Positions 50,943-59,276 of a DNA stretch of 64,000 nt are shown here, one piece after another. Position 1 is the first letter of the stretch; each line of letters starts with the position of its first letter. The notes beneath the pieces were generated by a model that saw only the letters and a list, made by a program, of their open reading frames with translations, did not search any database and had not been told where the DNA came from. This DNA comes from Balneola sp. GTDB taxonomy: Bacteria; Bacteroidota; Rhodothermia; Balneolales; Balneolaceae. Both the position numbers and the translations under genes were made by a program. The stretch is from the NCBI GenBank assembly GCA_002696035.1, contig NZQV01000016.1, positions 146,776 through 210,775 on the forward strand, written 5' to 3'.

Positions 50943-51766
50943 GTATATATAGCGGATTTAATTGTTTTTGTATCCAAATTTTGACGAATGCTCCAGCGAC
51001 TGTGCATTTTTCCTTTTTTGGGAAGTTCGGTATCTAATACGGTGTAGGACGATGTTTTAAGCTCCTGCAATTTCGGAATAATGTCGGTCTCAATTCCAAG
51101 CATTTCCAGTATAAAGCCCAAGCGTTTAATCACAACCTGAGTATCAAATTTAATAACATACTCTAACAGCTTATCATAAGAGATATCGTCTTTTGCCTTA
51201 TAAAGTCCACGAGCTACTTCAACTATTCCCCCGGCATAATCCGGTTTATACAGACAATCGACCAACGTCTTTTCCAGGTCTGAGCACCAAACTTTATCAT
51301 ATGAGTTTATCCATTTCTTTTTATACCCAAAGAAATGCTTCTCATTATGATAGATGAATTGAAACGTCACATCTTTGATCTTTTGGATGCTTGGCTTCAC
51401 CTGCTTTGATACCACTACCTGTTCTTTTAGGGAAGGCTGTGTTATCAGGTTATGAATTTCCATAGCTGAATAATATCCGATATAGTATTCTCCATCGGAT
51501 ACTAAATATTCCGGGAGCATGTGCCATTCGGGCATGTAATTACTTGGGTCTTCTTCATATGGTATTACACAATACACTCCATGTTTTAACCTCATTAAGA
51601 GCCCCCTTGTTACCATATCAGAAAGCAGCTTAAGCACCGTATTTTCTGAAGATTCCGGAAGTGCTTCTTTTGCATCAGCTACCTCAAAACAACGTTTCTT
51701 CTGCTTTGCCAGATATGTCAGCAGCACGCTAGATTCTGTTGATATGTTTTTATGTAGCATTTCCAT
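50939..51766 (-). CDS. AbiEi-type antitoxin (second pair)
   Basis: The 275-residue protein has an N-terminal winged HTH (FEVADAKEALPESSENTVLK to MRLKHGVYCVIPYE) and the AbiEi C-terminal antitoxin domain (YYIGYYSAMEIHNLITQPSL, DLEKTLVDCLYKPDYAGGI). AbiEi proteins repress their own promoter through the HTH. Two long palindromic units lie directly upstream (51782-51911). Confidence 0.88.
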   Translation of the reverse strand: MEMLHKNISTESSVLLTYLAKQKKRCFEVADAKEALPESSENTVLKLLSDMVTRGLLMRLKHGVYCVIPYEEDPSNYMPEWHMLPEYLVSDGEYYIGYYSAMEIHNLITQPSLKEQVVVSKQVKPSIQKIKDVTFQFIYHNEKHFFGYKKKWINSYDKVWCSDLEKTLVDCLYKPDYAGGIVEVARGLYKAKDDISYDKLLEYVIKFDTQVVIKRLGFILEMLGIETDIIPKLQELKTSSYTVLDTELPKKGKMHSRWSIRQNLDTKTIKSAIYT

Positions 51767-51781
51767 AGGAAAGACAGTGAA

Positions 51782-51911
51782 TTATGTTTTATATCCGATT
51801 TATGAGTTTTAAGCTCATTATCAAGATACGAAACATAACAATCATCTTCTATAATTATGTTTCATATCCGGTTTATGAGTTCTCAGCTCATTATGGAGAT
51901 ATGAAACATAA
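51782..51911. promoter_or_regulatory. Tandem 57-bp nested palindromes upstream of abiEi
   Basis: Units 51782-51838 and 51855-51911 are each an inverted repeat with outer arms TTATGTTTCATATC / GATATGAAACATAA (unit 2 exact, unit 1 slightly decayed) and an inner ATGAG/CTCAT palindrome. The units repeat every 73 bp, near seven helical turns. They sit 16 bp before the antitoxin start and are probable autoregulatory operators; they could also fold as RNA hairpins. Confidence 0.82.
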
Positions 51912-51988
51912 CTGCTGGGTTATTCCACAAAACTCAATTTACTCCTAACAATTTCGATTAATGCCACAGAATTTAGACGAATTGTGTT

Positions 51989-52321
51989 TTAATCATAACC
52001 CAACCACTTTTGGATATCACCATAGCGCCAGCCCACAGCTCGTCCTGCTAATTCTATTTTCTTAGGTAACTCACCATTTGATTCCCACCTCCATAAAGTT
52101 GTTGTTGAAACCGAAAGTAATTTACTGAGCTCTTTAGGGCGAATAATGGAATCGGAATTTCTGGGTTTAATTTGTTTAGGCTCAGGTACTTTTGTGTTTT
52201 GCTTATTCTTTGGTGGAGGCGCTAAGCTTCCTTTTTCAATTTCTTCAAGTAATACTTCACGGACAACTTCCTTCATGATTTTCTTAAACTGGTATTCTAA
52301 TTCGGTCATTTGAGTAATCAT
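51989..52321 (-). CDS. AlpA/excisionase-type helix-turn-helix protein
   Basis: The 110-residue protein has a charged N-terminal helix, a Pro/Lys-rich linker and a C-terminal HTH: IIRPKELSKLLSVSTTTLWR and WESNGELPKKIELAGRAVGWRYGDIQKWL. The S-x-T-T-L-W-R-W helix followed by G-x-x-P and the wing with R-A-V-G-W-R is typical of AlpA-family regulators, which control integrases or satellite excision. It is the last recognisable gene of the accessory island and may mark its boundary. Confidence 0.8.
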   Translation of the reverse strand: MITQMTELEYQFKKIMKEVVREVLLEEIEKGSLAPPPKNKQNTKVPEPKQIKPRNSDSIIRPKELSKLLSVSTTTLWRWESNGELPKKIELAGRAVGWRYGDIQKWLGYD

Positions 52322-52391
52322 TTTGTTAATGGGTTACGCTCAAAATTATAGAAGTTTTAGTATTGCTTGGTCAATAGTTTTTAGGATTCTT

Positions 52392-52510
52392 GAAGAAAGC
52401 AAAAGTCTTCTCTCTATGCGTTTAAAAGCACTTTATTGATGATTAAACTTGGTTTTCACTTTTCCTTTAAGTGGGTAAAACAAAGGTAAATGAAAGATTT
52501 GTTTGCCGGA
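52392..52510. repeat. Long direct repeat, left copy (about 119 bp)
   Basis: This stretch matches 57031-57150 over its full length with about ten differences and a one-base indel. It lies in a 457-bp gene-free region (52322-52778). The two copies bracket the secreted-protein cluster. No ORF is seen in it. Confidence 0.85.
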
Positions 52511-52778
52511 TAATTCTTTTTTTTTGAGGTATCAGGGTAAAGGAAAGAGGCAGAGAAAGGGGCTAGAATGGCTTAGGTAACCATCTATAATCCCATACTA
52601 TTTTCTGCTCGATACCAAGGCCAGCGTTGACGCAAAATATCATTTGAATTCAGCAGGCAACTAATTTCTTTTGTTTGAGTAATTTGAAACTGATTTTAAT
52701 GTGCTTTAGGACACCGCCGCAAATCCCACCAACAAATATTATTTATTCTTAAATAGCGACTATTTAGTTAAACAGTAT

Positions 52779-54011
52779 TTAAGGCACCTTCAGGCAGTAC
52801 ACAGCTTTGCTGCCCACATTCACCATGTAGCCCTCGCCCACCCCCAGTGAGGAGATATAAATGTCGTGGCTGTCGGTTTTATACCCGGGCGGAAGCTTGT
52901 TGTATATGGTTTTTCCGCTTGAGGTATCCAGTACCCAGATATCTCCTCCTCCGGAATTTGTAAAATATAAGCGGTTGTTCTGTACCGTAGGAATACTGGT
53001 GTTGGAATAGTAGATGTCCCTTCGCCAGAGCTCTTCTCCGGTTGTGAGATCCAGTTTATGCGCATAGGTACCAATGGAGGCGGCGTAAATAGCCTGATCA
53101 TCTACAGCCAGCCCCACATCAAACCCGCTGTCAAAAAAATTGTTCACCCAGTTAATGGTTCCCTTTTCCCGGTCAACCGATACAATGGCTTTTCCCTGAA
53201 GTAACACAATGGACGATTCCGTAACTTCAATATCATAGATGGGTGGACTGACCAACACCGAATCTCCGGGCTGTTCAGTTCTTATATCATCTATAGGAAA
53301 CTCCACCGGAAGCTCCCAAATCAACTCCCCGGTTAAGGCCTCGAAGGCAAATAAGTTTCCCCGATAGCGTTCTTCTCCGGGGGTAGTGCGGTCAAATGAC
53401 GAACCGGGCACATACAATATCCCATCTCCAAACGGGGAATAAACCGGTTCCGTTGCTCCCTGGCTGACCCCTTCGGGCACCAGCCGGTCGATGGGGTAGC
53501 GGCGGGTAACCGCTCCGTCGCTTTTTCGTACCTGCAAAACGTAGCCCCGACGGCCTGCATATAGATAGTCCTCATCCTGGCTCATTACTGGCGAACCAAT
53601 GCCGGATACCTCTGTGGCATCGGTGGTTATCTGAGTACTCCAACGCACCACGCCACTGGCTTTGGAAATGGCTTTAATAGTAAAGCCTTGATCAATGAAT
53701 AATAAATCATCGTTATGAAGAATAGCACGACTGTAATCACACGAACGAACTGTGCTGCACAGCTGAGTGCTCCACAAGCGCTTGCCTGTTTCCAGAGTAT
53801 AAGCTTTAAGTTGACTATCCTGGATAAAATACACCTTGCCATTGTTAATAAGAGGCTGGGTACTTACCGTAAGGGTATTTTGGTTTTCCACCTTCCAGAC
53901 CACTTCTCCACCTCCGGGACCGGTATCACCACCGCCAAACAGCTCGCATGAAGAAAGCAGGGCAGCACACAGGCATAAATGAGTTAAAAAAAAGCTGTAA
54001 TTCATCGTCAT
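52779..54011 (-). CDS. PQQ-like beta-propeller lipoprotein
   Basis: The 410-residue protein has a lipoprotein signal ending SSC (about residue 22) and repeated beta-propeller blades: RLWSTQLCS, VVRWSTQIT, LIWELPVEF, INWVNNFFD, EELWRRDIYY, each with a W ending a blade and a D/Y-x-x-T-G-x-x-x-W pattern, as in PQQ_2 (BamB-like) repeats. It is probably anchored in the membrane facing the periplasm or surface. BamB is a housekeeping relative, but this one lies in a secreted-protein cluster, so its role is not settled. ATG at 54011 (an ATG at 54005 is also possible). Confidence 0.8.
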   Translation of the reverse strand: MTMNYSFFLTHLCLCAALLSSCELFGGGDTGPGGGEVVWKVENQNTLTVSTQPLINNGKVYFIQDSQLKAYTLETGKRLWSTQLCSTVRSCDYSRAILHNDDLLFIDQGFTIKAISKASGVVRWSTQITTDATEVSGIGSPVMSQDEDYLYAGRRGYVLQVRKSDGAVTRRYPIDRLVPEGVSQGATEPVYSPFGDGILYVPGSSFDRTTPGEERYRGNLFAFEALTGELIWELPVEFPIDDIRTEQPGDSVLVSPPIYDIEVTESSIVLLQGKAIVSVDREKGTINWVNNFFDSGFDVGLAVDDQAIYAASIGTYAHKLDLTTGEELWRRDIYYSNTSIPTVQNNRLYFTNSGGGDIWVLDTSSGKTIYNKLPPGYKTDSHDIYISSLGVGEGYMVNVGSKAVYCLKVP

Positions 54012-54103
54012 TTTCTATTTTTTTAAAAAATGTTAGTCTCTTTAAATTTATTTTATAATACGGATACATAACGGAGAAATACTCCTGATATTCACTTAAA
54101 TAC

Positions 54104-54131
54104 CGCAGGCCGGGAAGGTTCCCGGCCTGCG
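54104..54131. terminator. GC-rich terminator hairpin after the lipase-like gene
   Basis: CGCAGGCCGGGAA and TTCCCGGCCTGCG form a perfect 13-bp stem with a 2-base centre (a tight cruciform), 15 bp after the lipase-like gene stop. No long T-run follows. Confidence 0.6.
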
Positions 54132-54145
54132 AGTGAAACATGTAC

Positions 54146-55693
54146 TTACTGATAACAGGGAACAATAAGCTTAGAATCGATAGATTGTGGCTCAGTACCG
54201 GAAGTGTCGCAGCCGGTTACATCCACATAGTGTATGGCAGTTGCAGATTCCCCGGCACTGTTTACCACCAGTTTAACGGCAGCACGGGCCGTTTCTCCGC
54301 CCGGAGCGCCGTAAAACGTCTGCTGCAGCGTGGTGCCGCTGCCCACACTTACCCAGGAAGCCCCCAAATCCCTGCGATAATACCACCGGTAGCTGACCGG
54401 GCCGCCGGCATCCGATACACTGCTTGAGTAGTAGGCCGTCTGTCCATCGCTTACCAGCCGGGGGCCGCTGATGAAAACACTTAACGGCGCTTTAACTTCC
54501 GGGATGCTAACATCATCGTTTCTAAATATTTCAAAAAGACGCTGTTTCACTGCCGGATGGGCCGTTTCTTCAAGGTGATTGGCACCTCTTGCTTCCAATC
54601 TTCTAATAACACTATCTCCGGATCTGTTAAAAAAGGAGGGAGCCTGCGTGGCGGCGGTTAGCAGCCCGTCGTTCGTATCTTTACAATTCACGCCGATGTT
54701 TCCGCAGGCAGAACCAGAATAATAGCTAGCTCCCACCACGTATTTATCCCAGTCGCGCTGCTGGAAATACACCAGTGAGGCAAATCCCTTGTACCATTGC
54801 TGGGCAATAGTGGCAAAGTACACGGCGCTGTTGTAATAAAGGAAGTGGTTGGGGTCGTAACTATCTGATGTATAATATAAATATAAATACTCAGCCGATA
54901 AATATGTGTAGTAAGCAGCAGCAGCAAAGTATAAGTAAGAAACTCGACGGTGACCCTTCACAAAACTGCCGTTTTCGATGGGGGACTGTGGACCTCTATA
55001 AGCTGATTCAGAAATACGCACGTATTCTAATCCGGATACGGATTCATTCCCAAAAATAGCGTAGCGTGCAGCCGGCAGAGTATTATTTGGGGAGGCATTC
55101 AGGGTATTGAGGAAGGAACTGCCGGGCTTCATATCGCTGACTGAGGCTTTTTGCCCATAGGCAGATTGTAAACGAGCATTAATATAAGGCCCGGTAAGTT
55201 GGTCTATATAACCAATTTCCCGTAGTACGGCCCTTCCAAAATCACGGCCAGACACTGATCCAAATGAAGCTACTGGTCCCGCAGCAAGGTCTTCAACCCA
55301 ACCGGCGAGAACTTGGGCCAGTCTCCCGTTTTGTACATTTACAGCAACCGGAGCACCCAAATTGGGAGTTCCCACTGTAATGAGTGCGTTCATTTTCCCG
55401 GTTCCTTTTTGTCTCAGGTGTTCTCGTGCCACAAGCCCTCCAAGGCTATGAGCCACAGAAACAGTACCCGAAGGAATATAGACGCTTGATGCTGTATTAC
55501 TTACAGCATTAGCTGAATTATAGGATACATTATCCCGATAAAAAACAAATTCAGATGATAGTTGCCCTGCCATGTTATTCCAAATTGTATAGTTGTCTCC
55601 CAGTCCGTGTATGAATGATACCGTATTTGACTGGCTAAATCCGGCTATTGAAAAGCCTGCTAAAAGGACGAACACTAACATATATTTTCTCAT
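54146..55693 (-). CDS. Secreted lipase-like alpha/beta hydrolase with C-terminal Ig-like domain
   Basis: The 515-residue protein has a signal peptide (MRKYMLVFVLLAGFSIAGFS), the oxyanion-hole strand VSFIHGLGDNY, and the nucleophile elbow SVAHSLGGLVAREHL (A-H-S-L-G-G, catalytic Ser). The 200 residues after it include many Tyr (YYTYLSAEYLYLYYTSD) and a GANHLEETAHPAV segment whose His may be catalytic. From about residue 400, an Ig/fibronectin-like domain follows (GGPVSYRWYYRRDLGASW; AVKLVVNSAGESATAIHYVD). A good AGGAGG precedes the ATG at 55693, which decides it over the upstream start at 55756 that overlaps the next gene. Confidence 0.8.
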   Translation of the reverse strand: MRKYMLVFVLLAGFSIAGFSQSNTVSFIHGLGDNYTIWNNMAGQLSSEFVFYRDNVSYNSANAVSNTASSVYIPSGTVSVAHSLGGLVAREHLRQKGTGKMNALITVGTPNLGAPVAVNVQNGRLAQVLAGWVEDLAAGPVASFGSVSGRDFGRAVLREIGYIDQLTGPYINARLQSAYGQKASVSDMKPGSSFLNTLNASPNNTLPAARYAIFGNESVSGLEYVRISESAYRGPQSPIENGSFVKGHRRVSYLYFAAAAYYTYLSAEYLYLYYTSDSYDPNHFLYYNSAVYFATIAQQWYKGFASLVYFQQRDWDKYVVGASYYSGSACGNIGVNCKDTNDGLLTAATQAPSFFNRSGDSVIRRLEARGANHLEETAHPAVKQRLFEIFRNDDVSIPEVKAPLSVFISGPRLVSDGQTAYYSSSVSDAGGPVSYRWYYRRDLGASWVSVGSGTTLQQTFYGAPGGETARAAVKLVVNSAGESATAIHYVDVTGCDTSGTEPQSIDSKLIVPCYQ

Positions 55694-55703
55694 GGTGTAC
55701 CTC

Positions 55704-56234
55704 CTAATTTTGTTTCTTTTTAGGGGTTGTCTGGAGCAATAAATAACCTTCATCACCCCGCTTCATTTTTGCAGCCTGCACTTTGCCATCCTTCTTAGCT
55801 GCATGCCTAGCGATCACCTTACCATCTTTAGAAGCCGTGAAGCTTGGTTCCATCCGACCGGTGTTGGCATCAAAAATGCTGGCAATACTCAGCATTTTTG
55901 ATGGAGTATCTTCCTTATATTTATAAACAACTTCGAAACGGCGGTTATCTAATTCTTTAACTTTGTAACCTTGTTCTTTCAGCCACTTTTTTATCTCCTC
56001 GTCGGTCATAGCCTCTAAGGGTATATCCGTTTCAGAAGTACTGGCGTTGTTTGAACTCTTAAGAAATTGCCCCGGACTTTCTGCCCCACTCCCAAATGAC
56101 TTTACAATGTTTAATTCCTGCTGAATCTCATTCAGAATATTCTTTTCGTCCGTAGATAATGCCGCAGAGTAAGTAGAACCACCAAGTGTATATAGCAGCG
56201 ATGAATATCCGTCATACCGAATACTACTTGGCAT
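55704..56234 (-). CDS. Hypothetical protein of the secreted-protein cluster
   Basis: I do not recognise this 176-residue protein. It has no clear signal peptide; the N-terminus is MPSSIRYDGYSSLLYTLGGS. A helical acidic block (LEAMTDEEIKKWLKEQGYKV) and a beta-rich RFEVVYKYKEDTP segment precede a Lys-rich C-terminus (HAAKKDGKVQAAKMKRGDEG). The ATG starts 1 base after the upstream gene's stop, so it may have been translated as part of that transcript. It lies 10 bp before the lipase start. Confidence 0.5.
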   Translation of the reverse strand: MPSSIRYDGYSSLLYTLGGSTYSAALSTDEKNILNEIQQELNIVKSFGSGAESPGQFLKSSNNASTSETDIPLEAMTDEEIKKWLKEQGYKVKELDNRRFEVVYKYKEDTPSKMLSIASIFDANTGRMEPSFTASKDGKVIARHAAKKDGKVQAAKMKRGDEGYLLLQTTPKKKQN

Positions 56235-56235
56235 G

Positions 56236-56607
56236 CTACTGTAAGACTGGATTTATTTTAAACGGATCGTTGATTGTACTTTCTGTTCCTGTTGTAATGG
56301 TAAGGTTACCGGTTACATTCAGCTGATTTGATGAATGTACATCAAAGAGTAACTGTTCAGAGGTAATAATGTTATCAGCATTCAGGTCTATATCTGAAGC
56401 CGAGTAGCTTGCCTCTAAAGTAAATTCTGCTGAACTCGGTTCTGTGGTGGCTTCAAGGGCTGAAGCCTCTGCTGCAAGAATACCCTCACTGAATTCGTGA
56501 TTGTTTACCGAAGTAGCTGTACTGTTACTCTCGCAGGCTGTAAGTCCGAAGATTAACAGAAAGGCCACCATGATTAAAGATATATGCGTTGAGTTTTTCA
56601 TGATCAT
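56236..56607 (-). CDS. Small predicted lipoprotein
   Basis: The 123-residue protein has a lipobox GLTAC after a hydrophobic core (SLIMVAFLLIFGLTAC). The mature part is Ser/Thr/Ala-rich and acidic without a known fold. It opens the leftward cluster (small lipoprotein, unknown, lipase-like, propeller lipoprotein). The upstream gap 56608-57302 contains a hairpin, the right direct repeat and no gene. Confidence 0.55.
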   Translation of the reverse strand: MIMKNSTHISLIMVAFLLIFGLTACESNSTATSVNNHEFSEGILAAEASALEATTEPSSAEFTLEASYSASDIDLNADNIITSEQLLFDVHSSNQLNVTGNLTITTGTESTINDPFKINPVLQ

Positions 56608-56968
56608 GCTATTCTAATTTTAAGTTGCTTGCCAAGGCATTTTAGGAATGCTACAGGCACATGGAATAGAGAATCCTGAAAAGAATTTGTTACATTATTT
56701 TACAACCTAATAATTAATTATATACCCTTAAATCTAAGTCATGTATTGGATGGAAGTTGAAATGTATTCCGAAAAACTGCATTGCACAATCCTTAAGATG
56801 ACTTTTATTTTTGTACTAGGAGATTTATAATGGCTTTGCCATGAGGTTAGCCGGGAAAGAGATTAGCGGTGTCATAATTTAAATAAGCATCTATGTAATG
56901 AAAACAAGCCTGTAGCAGGCAATAAAGCGCATTTAAGTGAAAATGTTTGCCAGTCTTTAAAACACAAA

Positions 56969-57003
56969 AGCCATAAGATATTGTAAGTAAATATCTTATG
57001 GCT
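56969..57003. terminator. Perfect 14-bp hairpin
   Basis: AGCCATAAGATATT and AATATCTTATGGCT are separated by 7 bases. No T-run follows on the plus strand (TCTCGCC), but on the minus strand the flank is TTTTGTGTTTT. It may be the end of a transcript or an edge of the direct-repeat segment. Confidence 0.55.
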
Positions 57004-57030
57004 TCTCGCCAGTATGTCTATGTACGTCCG

Positions 57031-57150
57031 GAAGAAAGCAAAAGTCTTCACTCTGTTGCGTTTAAATACATTTTATTGATGAATAAACTTGGTTTTCACT
57101 TTTCCTTTAAGTGGGTAAAACAAAGGAAAATGAAAGATTTGTTTGCCGGA
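57031..57150. repeat. Long direct repeat, right copy (120 bp)
   Basis: This copy matches 52392-52510 and contains TTTTCCTTT and AAAGGAAAA as an internal inverted repeat, which is slightly decayed in the left copy. It lies in the 695-bp gene-free space 56608-57302, upstream of the metal-efflux operon. Confidence 0.85.
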
Positions 57151-57302
57151 AGGTACCCCTCTTAAAAACCAATTATATATAAAACAAGATGCGTTTCAGT
57201 ATCAGGTTTAAGGTTTATATCAATATTTGATATCTTTAAAACATAATTATGTAAGATGTTTTGTAGCTGATAGTCTATTATTGGTATTCACAAAATTTAG
57301 CT

Positions 57303-57773
57303 TTGCTTAAAAAAATCCACAAAACAAAGATTTTTAAAATCTCAGCACGACTTCTGCTGGTCGTATTTGCTATGCACGTGTTAAGTGTGCACAGTCTTGC
57401 AGAGTCATTGGTGTATTGTTTTGAGGATAACGGGGACATTAATGTTGAATCAACGGCAAAGCTTGGCATTCTCTTTAATAGTAAATCTGAGGTTCATGAA
57501 AACGTTACTCATGATCATGACCATAATGAAGAAGCGGTCTTCCACCAGGGTAATGATGACCACCGGGATGTTCCTATTTCACTACTTTGTGCCAAAGAAG
57601 ACAAGTTAAATCGCTTTGATCAGCAAAAAACAGTCGCTGACCTTAAGCGTGCTGTTTTCCAGAAAATTGAGATCACTCCGGCCTCCCGTTCACTTCAGCA
57701 AACCATTTTCTTACCGCTGTTTATAGAAAACTATATCACTACCAATCTACAGACCGTAGTACTTCTGAATTAG
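57303..57773 (+). CDS. His-rich exported protein before a metal-efflux operon
   Basis: The 156-residue protein starts at TTG with a basic n-region and hydrophobic core (IFKISARLLLVVFAMHVLSV), a signal peptide. The mature part has a His/Asp cluster (NVTHDHDHNEEAVFHQGNDD) suited to binding transition metal ions and a central Cys (LLCAKED). An ATG at 57372 would cut away the signal, so TTG is preferred. It is 120 bp before the CusC-like gene and may be a periplasmic metal chaperone or sensor; this is inferred from composition and position. Confidence 0.6.
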   Translation: MLKKIHKTKIFKISARLLLVVFAMHVLSVHSLAESLVYCFEDNGDINVESTAKLGILFNSKSEVHENVTHDHDHNEEAVFHQGNDDHRDVPISLLCAKEDKLNRFDQQKTVADLKRAVFQKIEITPASRSLQQTIFLPLFIENYITTNLQTVVLLN

Positions 57774-57892
57774 GCCATACAGCCCCTCCTATACCTAATT
57801 CAAATTGAGAATGTCTCCCAAAAATCACTGGATCATTGTATCCCGTGCGCATTTCTCATCAATCTACAACAGCTAAAAAGGCTGAATACTAC

Positions 57893-59263
57893 ATGTCAAA
57901 ATTTATCAAAACGATGCTGCTCATCGGCACGCTCGTGCTTGTTGCCGGTTGCGCTAGCGAACGAACGGTACTTCAAACACCATCCGAAAGCACGCTTATA
58001 GAACATGAATCCGAGGACTATTCTTCTCAGATTCTAAACAGAAATTCAAACTCTTCGGCCAATTCGATTACTATTGGCGACACGCTGAGCTATCGAACGG
58101 CACTGGCTAAAACGCTCCTCGATAACCCTGCACTGCAAAGTTATGCTTGGCAAGTTCGGGTTAAGGAAGCCGAGCGCATTCAAGCTGCTTTGTTGCCTAA
58201 TCCGGAACTGGAAGCCGAAATGGAAAACTTTGGAGGAACAGGCCCCTTTGAAGGTTACGATTCCAGGGAAACTACGATAAGGCTCAGTCAACAAGTCCTC
58301 TTAGGGGCTGATCGTATGAAACGAAACCGATTAGCCGGTTTAACGACTGAGCTCGCAAGCTGGGACTATGAAACCCAGCGTTTAAATACGCTCACCGGAC
58401 TAACGCAAGCCTATACCTCCGCGCTGGAAGCTCAGCTGCAATGGGAGCAACAGAAGGAATTACTGGATGTTGCCCGACAATTTTATGAAAGCGTCTCGGC
58501 ACAAGTAGAAGCCGGAAAAGTTTCAAAACTGGAACAAACGAAAGCACAGGTGGAACTCTCTCGTGCGCGTATAGACCTTGAAAACAGACGCAATGCGAGG
58601 CAATCCGCTTTTACCACCCTGGCCTCATTTTGGGGAAGTGATCAGGTTTCGTTTACGTCATTGAAAGGCGAGTTAAATATGCCCGATTCTATTCCAAACT
58701 ATCAATCAATGGCCGAATTCATAGAACGCAATCCTGATGTAGCCCGCTGGACTACCGAAATTCAACAGCGGGAAGCGTCCCTTTCGTTTGAGCGATCCAA
58801 AGCCATTCCTGATATCAAACTCAGCGGTGGGTATCGCTGGATGGAAGATATCGGAGCCGAGGCTGCTATAGTCGGCGTATCTATCCCACTTCCATTTTTT
58901 GACCGGAACCAGGGAAACGTAAAGGCGGCTCGCTATGAGCTCAACCGTGCGGAAACCTTGAGGGAGTCGGCCCGAATTGAGGTGCAAAAAGCCCTTCAAA
59001 ATAGCTTTAACAAGTTACAGGCTGCTTTATATGAGGTCAGACAACTTCAATCTGAAGTCTTGCCCGGTGCCAAAACGGCTTATGAAGCTGCCCAATCCGG
59101 CTACCGGCAGGGTAAGTTTGATTTCCTGGAAGTACTGGATGCCCAACGAACTTTATTTTCCAGCCGGACCCGCTATGTACAAGCGCTGGCTGAACTGAAC
59201 CGTGCCATTGCAAATGTAGAGCGACTAATCGGCACGCCCTTGAATGAAATTTCTACCAACTAA
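57893..59263 (+). CDS. Outer-membrane efflux protein, TolC/CusC family lipoprotein
   Basis: The 456-residue protein has a lipoprotein signal (MSKFIKTMLLIGTLVLVAGC) and the two repeated TolC domains: DNPALQSYAWQVRVKEAERI, ALLPNPELEAE, then IPDIKLSGGYRW and a helical coil ending in RQGKFDFLEVLDAQRTLFSS, the C-terminal hallmark of the family. It forms the outer-membrane channel of the following RND metal pump. The ATG at 57893 starts the signal peptide; the upstream start at 57836 is not used. Its stop overlaps or abuts the CusB-like gene. Confidence 0.9.
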   Translation: MSKFIKTMLLIGTLVLVAGCASERTVLQTPSESTLIEHESEDYSSQILNRNSNSSANSITIGDTLSYRTALAKTLLDNPALQSYAWQVRVKEAERIQAALLPNPELEAEMENFGGTGPFEGYDSRETTIRLSQQVLLGADRMKRNRLAGLTTELASWDYETQRLNTLTGLTQAYTSALEAQLQWEQQKELLDVARQFYESVSAQVEAGKVSKLEQTKAQVELSRARIDLENRRNARQSAFTTLASFWGSDQVSFTSLKGELNMPDSIPNYQSMAEFIERNPDVARWTTEIQQREASLSFERSKAIPDIKLSGGYRWMEDIGAEAAIVGVSIPLPFFDRNQGNVKAARYELNRAETLRESARIEVQKALQNSFNKLQAALYEVRQLQSEVLPGAKTAYEAAQSGYRQGKFDFLEVLDAQRTLFSSRTRYVQALAELNRAIANVERLIGTPLNEISTN

Positions 59264-59276
59264 TTATTTGAACCCC

